Below, one piece after another: positions 5,523-7,958 of a DNA stretch of 7,958 nucleotides (within the stretch, counting starts at the first letter, position 1; each line of letters starts with the position of its first letter). The position numbers and the translations under genes were made by a program. Location: assembly GCA_038259365.1 (NCBI GenBank), contig JBBSOW010000133.1, forward strand, positions 1-7,958, given 5' to 3'. The DNA is from JBBSOW01 sp038259365. GTDB taxonomy: Bacteria; Actinomycetota; Actinomycetes; Propionibacteriales; Propionibacteriaceae. The notes under the pieces were generated by a model. That model was not told the origin of the DNA. It worked only from the letters and a program-made list of their open reading frames with translations, and did no database searches.

Positions 5523-5528
5523 TACAAT
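5523..5528 (+). promoter_or_regulatory. Candidate -10 box, leaderless GNAT transcript
   Basis: TACAAT is the best -10 match in the window and ends 7 nt before the ATG at 5536, so the mRNA is expected to begin at the start codon. No clear -35 is found 16-19 nt upstream. Confidence 0.5.
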
Positions 5529-5535
5529 CGCGCTC

Positions 5536-6102
5536 ATGCTCGACCGCGAAGCCATGCTTTTGGTCCTTGATGGTGCGCGAAGTGCGCTGCGAGGTGAACG
5601 CGTCCACCTACGCGAACTGCAGGACAGGGACCTGCCCGAACTCCTGACCTGGTGGCGAAACCCGGAGGTCGCTCGCTTCAACGACCGCCTACAGCCGCGT
5701 CCGGACGGCCCCCTCCGGGAGATGTTCGCGAACTGGAGCAGCAACGATTCCTCAGCTGGGGCTGCGTTCTGTGTCGAGACCATCGAAGGCGACCTGGTCG
5801 GCCACGTCGCCTTATGGGGTGCCGAGGTCAGCAACCGATGTGCCACATTCGCAATCGTGATTGGGCCCGAGCATCAGTCGAAGGGCCTTGGAACTGAGGC
5901 GACGCGTCTGATGGTGAACTATGGCTTCACCGAACTTGGCCTTCACCGGATTGAGCTTCAGGTCAGCGCCGACAACACCCGTGGTATCGCCGCCTACCAA
6001 CGAGCCGGCTTCGAACAGGAAGGCCTCATGAAGTCCAAGATCTTCTACGGAGGTCAGTTCCACGACCAGGTCATTATGGCGGCGCTGACCCACCTCGGTT
6101 GA
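5536..6102 (+). CDS. RimJ/RimL-like GNAT N-acetyltransferase
   Basis: The 188-aa product is a GNAT enzyme of the RimJ/RimL-like group, which acetylates protein N-termini or small amines; the substrate is not predictable. Strand beta-1 is L-R-G-E-R-V-H-L-R-E-L (18-28), followed by D-L-P-E-L-L-T-W-W-R-N-P-E-V (32-45), typical of the group. Motif A with the CoA-binding loop is at 105-120 (F-A-I-V-I-G-P-E-H-Q-S-K-G-L-G-T), and H-R-I-E-L-Q-V-S-A-D-N-T-R-G (137-150) then A-Y-Q-R-A-G-F (153-159) give motif B. The start at 5536 is chosen because of the TACAAT box 7 nt upstream; the in-frame GTG at 5401 would start inside a palindrome and precede a promoter-like sequence. An ATG at 5554 is possible. 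The gene is monocistronic. Confidence 0.88.
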   Translation: MLDREAMLLVLDGARSALRGERVHLRELQDRDLPELLTWWRNPEVARFNDRLQPRPDGPLREMFANWSSNDSSAGAAFCVETIEGDLVGHVALWGAEVSNRCATFAIVIGPEHQSKGLGTEATRLMVNYGFTELGLHRIELQVSADNTRGIAAYQRAGFEQEGLMKSKIFYGGQFHDQVIMAALTHLG

Positions 6103-6408
6103 GGTTCGCCTTCTGGGACGTCCCATCTGTCTCTCAGAGATGACCGCATATGCCGCTCAGCGCGCGTCCTGCCGATGAGCGCGCGGGTCGCCACACGTGT
6201 CCCAGAATCTCCAGCGCGACTTCAACGAGCTCTTGGTTCGAGCATGACGTCGTGACCCTCGGCTACGGATACGCAGAAGCCGAGTCTGAGTCACGGACCC
6301 GTCGGACGGTCCTCAGACTCTGGCCCGAGAACGCTCAATGACACCAAGGGCCCCTGCCATCATTCGGCAGGGGCCCTCGGACGAGTCGTAATAGGTGGCA
6401 TCGCCTAG
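6103..6408. other. Gap with possible small or frameshifted ORF remnant
   Basis: No firm gene is present. Two overlapping frames look partly coding: GTG at 6197 encodes M-S-Q-N-L-Q-R-D-F-N-E-L-L-V-R-A before a stop at 6245-6247, and the adjacent frame (open 6150-6341) then reads H-D-V-V-T-L-G-Y-G-Y-A-E-A-E-S. Joining them by one frameshift would give a protein-like string, so a decayed small gene is possible. A perfect palindrome TGGGACGTCCCA (6114-6125) and a 9-bp inverted pair TTCTGGGAC (6111-6119) / GTCCCAGAA (6199-6207) are also here. The right part contains the terminator listed separately. Confidence 0.25.
6348..6376. terminator. Strong bidirectional terminator hairpin
   Basis: GGGCCCCTGCC and GGCAGGGGCCC form a perfect 11-bp stem with a 7-nt loop (ATCATTC). 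It stands 33 nt past the stop of the small membrane protein gene (minus strand) and downstream of the plus-strand acetyltransferase, so it can end transcription from both directions. There is no T-tract. Confidence 0.75.
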
Positions 6409-6684
6409 TCAGACACCGTAGGCGCCTATAGCGAATCCGGCCGCGATCAAGAGTGCCCAAGCGATGACGCCGACGCCAGCGACGACGCGGCGCGATGTCC
6501 AGCCGACCGCGAACGCCAACGGCAACCCGAACACCGCGGTCGCGACGTGCATGGTGCCTTCCTGGAAGACGGCGGCGCCACACATCATCGCCACCAGGTA
6601 TCCAAACCACGGCATCATCCACAGCGAGTCGTGCCCGACCCCGAAGGCCGCGCGAACGCGCTCCTCGGCCATGGTGTTACTCAT
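6409..6684 (-). CDS. Small multi-span membrane protein, candidate immunity protein
   Basis: The 91-aa product is not a family I recognise. After a short polar N-terminus (residues 1-20, E-E-R-V-R) it has three hydrophobic stretches that could span the membrane: about 22-40 (W-M-M-P-W-F-G-Y-L-V-A-M-M), 46-62 (H-V-A-T-A-V-F-G-L-P-L-A-F-A-V-G-W) and 67-90 (V-V-A-G-V-G-V-I-A-W-A-L-L-I-A-A-G). The start at 6684 has GGAG 5 nt upstream; a GTG at 6690 is an alternative giving two more residues. It lies 15 nt after the stop of the secreted protein on the same strand with its own Shine-Dalgarno, so the two form an operon closed by the hairpin at 6348-6376. A tiny membrane protein directly after a secreted cationic protein is the usual arrangement for bacteriocin immunity, which is the inferred role. 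Confidence 0.75.
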   Translation of the reverse strand: MSNTMAEERVRAAFGVGHDSLWMMPWFGYLVAMMCGAAVFQEGTMHVATAVFGLPLAFAVGWTSRRVVAGVGVIAWALLIAAGFAIGAYGV

Positions 6685-6699
6685 CTTCACTCCGAATCT

Positions 6700-7611
6700 T
6701 TAGCAGTTGTTCTTGATGGTATCGATGCCGAGGAAGTAGCTGGCAGCCGCGGCACCAGCCTTGCCCAGGGCCTTCGCCTTCTCGGTCTTGCTCGTCGCGC
6801 CCACCAAAAGCTTCGCGGTCTCCTTGATGCCGCCGAGTGCCTTGATCGCGCCCTTGATCTTGGTGATCTTGGCGACTGCGAAGACGCTCGAGCCGACGAC
6901 CCAGGTGATTGCCGCAACACACTTCGCAACTGACCAGAAGCTCGGGTCCGCAGTGATGCCATAGGCCCAGTCGCCACTCCGGTGCTCGACGACCTGGTAC
7001 AGCGTGGTGCCGTCCACCTCGAATCGTGTGGGCACTGTCGCCCCCTTGGCATCGACAGCCCACGGCGCCGGAGCCGAGGCCACCACATCGCCGTTGGTGT
7101 TGAAGCCGGTTACGCCGCCGTCTGCGTCGGGCCGCAGCGACGCCACGTCACCGCCGAGCTCGAACTCGAAACGCTCCGGAGCATCCGACGAGTCGATATG
7201 TACCAGCGCGCGCAGGCCGGACGCCGGCGAGTCCACAACGACCGAGGTGTCCGTGGCTGCACCGTCGAAGAGAATCCCCGACTCAAGCGGCCGCCCCTCG
7301 CCGGCACCTGGCACGGTCAACTGCAGGGTGCCCTGCTGGGTAAGGAGGGATGCGGCGTGCTCGGCGCTGTAGGGGAGCTTGACGTCGACGTTGTCGACAG
7401 CCGGTTCCACGCCGACCTCCTCGATCGCGTCTGACATTTCTTCGACGATCACGGCCTGCTGGTCGGTCAGGTCCAGTTCAGGCTGGAGGGTGACCGCGTG
7501 GGCCGGTGCCGTCGTGATTGTGAGCGCGATCGCTGCGATCAGGCTGACTGCAAAGGTCAGCGGCCGACGCGGGACCCAGTTCGCGGATCCATCCGTTCGA
7601 CTTACGGACAT
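6700..7611 (-). CDS. Secreted protein with cationic two-cysteine C-terminal domain, putative bacteriocin-like effector
   Basis: The 303-aa product starts with a signal peptide: R-R-P (15-17), hydrophobic core to about 33, cleavage probably after A-H-A at 39. The mature middle region (40-220) is acidic and probably beta-rich, with P-W-A-V-D-A (183-188), a V-P-T-R-F-E-V-D-G-T segment (193-202) and a final T-A-D-P-S-F-W (220-226). I recall similar middle regions, with a closing A-D-P-x-W, in unrelated actinobacterial secreted proteins carrying different C-terminal parts; this is memory, not a search. The last 73 residues (231-303) are bounded by Cys231 and the C-terminal Cys303, the only cysteines in the whole protein, and contain about 11-12 lysines against 3 acidic residues, with G-x-x-x-G-like and Ala-rich stretches: a cationic amphipathic helical domain. 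The start at 7611 has GAGGAGA about 8 nt upstream; a frame to 7812 is rejected. No catalytic motif is visible. Confidence 0.8.
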   Translation of the reverse strand: MSVSRTDGSANWVPRRPLTFAVSLIAAIALTITTAPAHAVTLQPELDLTDQQAVIVEEMSDAIEEVGVEPAVDNVDVKLPYSAEHAASLLTQQGTLQLTVPGAGEGRPLESGILFDGAATDTSVVVDSPASGLRALVHIDSSDAPERFEFELGGDVASLRPDADGGVTGFNTNGDVVASAPAPWAVDAKGATVPTRFEVDGTTLYQVVEHRSGDWAYGITADPSFWSVAKCVAAITWVVGSSVFAVAKITKIKGAIKALGGIKETAKLLVGATSKTEKAKALGKAGAAAASYFLGIDTIKNNC

Positions 7612-7958
7612 GTACCTGTTCTCCTCGTGACTTGGCAGGAATGAAGTCGCTCGAGAAGGGAACATGGGACGGCCAGTCCGCCCCTCCCCCGAGACTGCCC
7701 GGCGAACGGCCTGCTCGCCAAAGCGGGCAGAAGGTATCACGGCAAAGGCTCGCTTCGGACGGGTGGCCGAGACGCCATGGATCAGGCGGAGAGCGCCGCT
7801 CCGCGAGCCCATCCCGTACTGGCACGCTGCGCGAGCCGATCCCGTACTGGCATGCGAGCCGATCCTTCTACGGGGCCCTGGATTCGGTCCGGCCAGTCCA
7901 AGTCTCGCTGACGACGTGCGGCACGTGGGATGGTGTGAGCATGCACACGAACGAGAGA
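7612..7958. other. Upstream region of the secreted-protein operon
   Basis: No gene is supported in these 347 nt. The part up to about 7800 should hold the operon's promoter: on the minus strand GTGATACCTT (around 7739-7730) contains a TACCTT that fits a -10, but no good -35 is seen. Repeats follow at 7803-7870. At the far end an ATG at 7941 opens a plus-strand frame (M-H-T-N-E-R) that runs off the window; this could be the start of the next gene but six codons prove nothing. Confidence 0.4.
7803..7870. repeat. Short degenerate tandem repeat, GCGAGCC-S-ATCC units
   Basis: Three units begin with GCGAGCC at 7803, 7831 and 7854. The first two share 23 of the first 25 bases or so (GCGAGCC-C/G-ATCCCGTACTGGCA), spaced by 28 nt; the third is cut after ATCC. 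The junction GGC-A-CGC-TGC-GCG-A-GCC (7821-7837) can form a small hairpin. GATCCCGTAC also begins the window at base 1, followed by CGGG instead of TGG, suggesting a dispersed intergenic repeat. Confidence 0.6.

Noticed and set aside
7612..7812. 67-residue N-terminal extension of the secreted protein
   Set aside because: The extension would bury the signal peptide; the ATG at 7611 has GAGGAGA in the right place and yields a normal signal sequence.
7803..7870. CRISPR array
   Set aside because: Only about three units, unequal periods (28 and 23 nt), no constant spacers and no cas genes.
7941..7958. Start of a next plus-strand gene
   Set aside because: Only six codons are inside the window, with no clear ribosome site or promoter; cannot be supported.

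Overview
The window is high-GC DNA from an actinobacterium. The signs are strong G/C third-position bias in every convincing gene, GTG/TTG starts, likely leaderless transcripts (a TANNNT box 6-7 nt before a start codon), U-tract-free GC hairpin terminators, and typical actinobacterial families (CGNR zinc-finger regulator, Sec-exported RTX protein, type II lumazine synthase under an FMN riboswitch). A Nocardioidaceae-like genome would fit, but the genus cannot be fixed from the sequence alone. The genes are mostly single-gene units with mixed orientation, so this looks like an ordinary chromosomal accessory patch. No transposase, integrase, tRNA, rRNA or CRISPR array was seen.

Layout, left to right. 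A minus-strand CGNR regulator (195-812) is divergent from a plus-strand secreted calcium-binding RTX protein (1023-1586), and their predicted promoters are packed together at 839-886. A probably leaderless GNAT acetyltransferase (1695-2180, +) converges with a probably leaderless SAM-dependent methyltransferase (2250-2966, -). Behind the methyltransferase promoter a 17-bp hairpin (3008-3044) closes the ribH transcription unit, which consists of promoter, complete FMN riboswitch (3603-3758), candidate SD-sequestering platform and type II lumazine synthase (3073-3525), all on the minus strand.

After a 425-nt non-coding stretch comes a two-gene plus-strand operon. A single-pass membrane protein without recognised family (4184-4792) overlaps by 4 nt an ECF-type sigma factor that starts with TTG (4789-5310). 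The membrane protein is a candidate anti-sigma factor that lies upstream of its sigma factor, the reverse of the usual order. A perfect 20-bp palindrome follows. Next is a leaderless RimJ/RimL-like GNAT (5536-6102, +), a weakly coding 300-nt stretch, and a perfect 11-bp hairpin terminator (6348-6376).

The right part holds the most interesting unit: a minus-strand pair made of a 303-aa secreted protein (6700-7611) and, 15 nt downstream, a 91-aa multi-span membrane protein (6409-6684). The secreted protein has a signal peptide, a middle region ending in an ADP-S-F-W motif, and a lysine-rich, glycine/alanine-rich C-terminal domain of 73 residues bounded exactly by the only two cysteines. This architecture suggests a secreted bacteriocin-like effector with its immunity protein; that function is inference. 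Short degenerate repeats sharing GCGAGCC-(G/C)-ATCC lie upstream of it (7803-7870), and a related fragment is at the first bases of the window.
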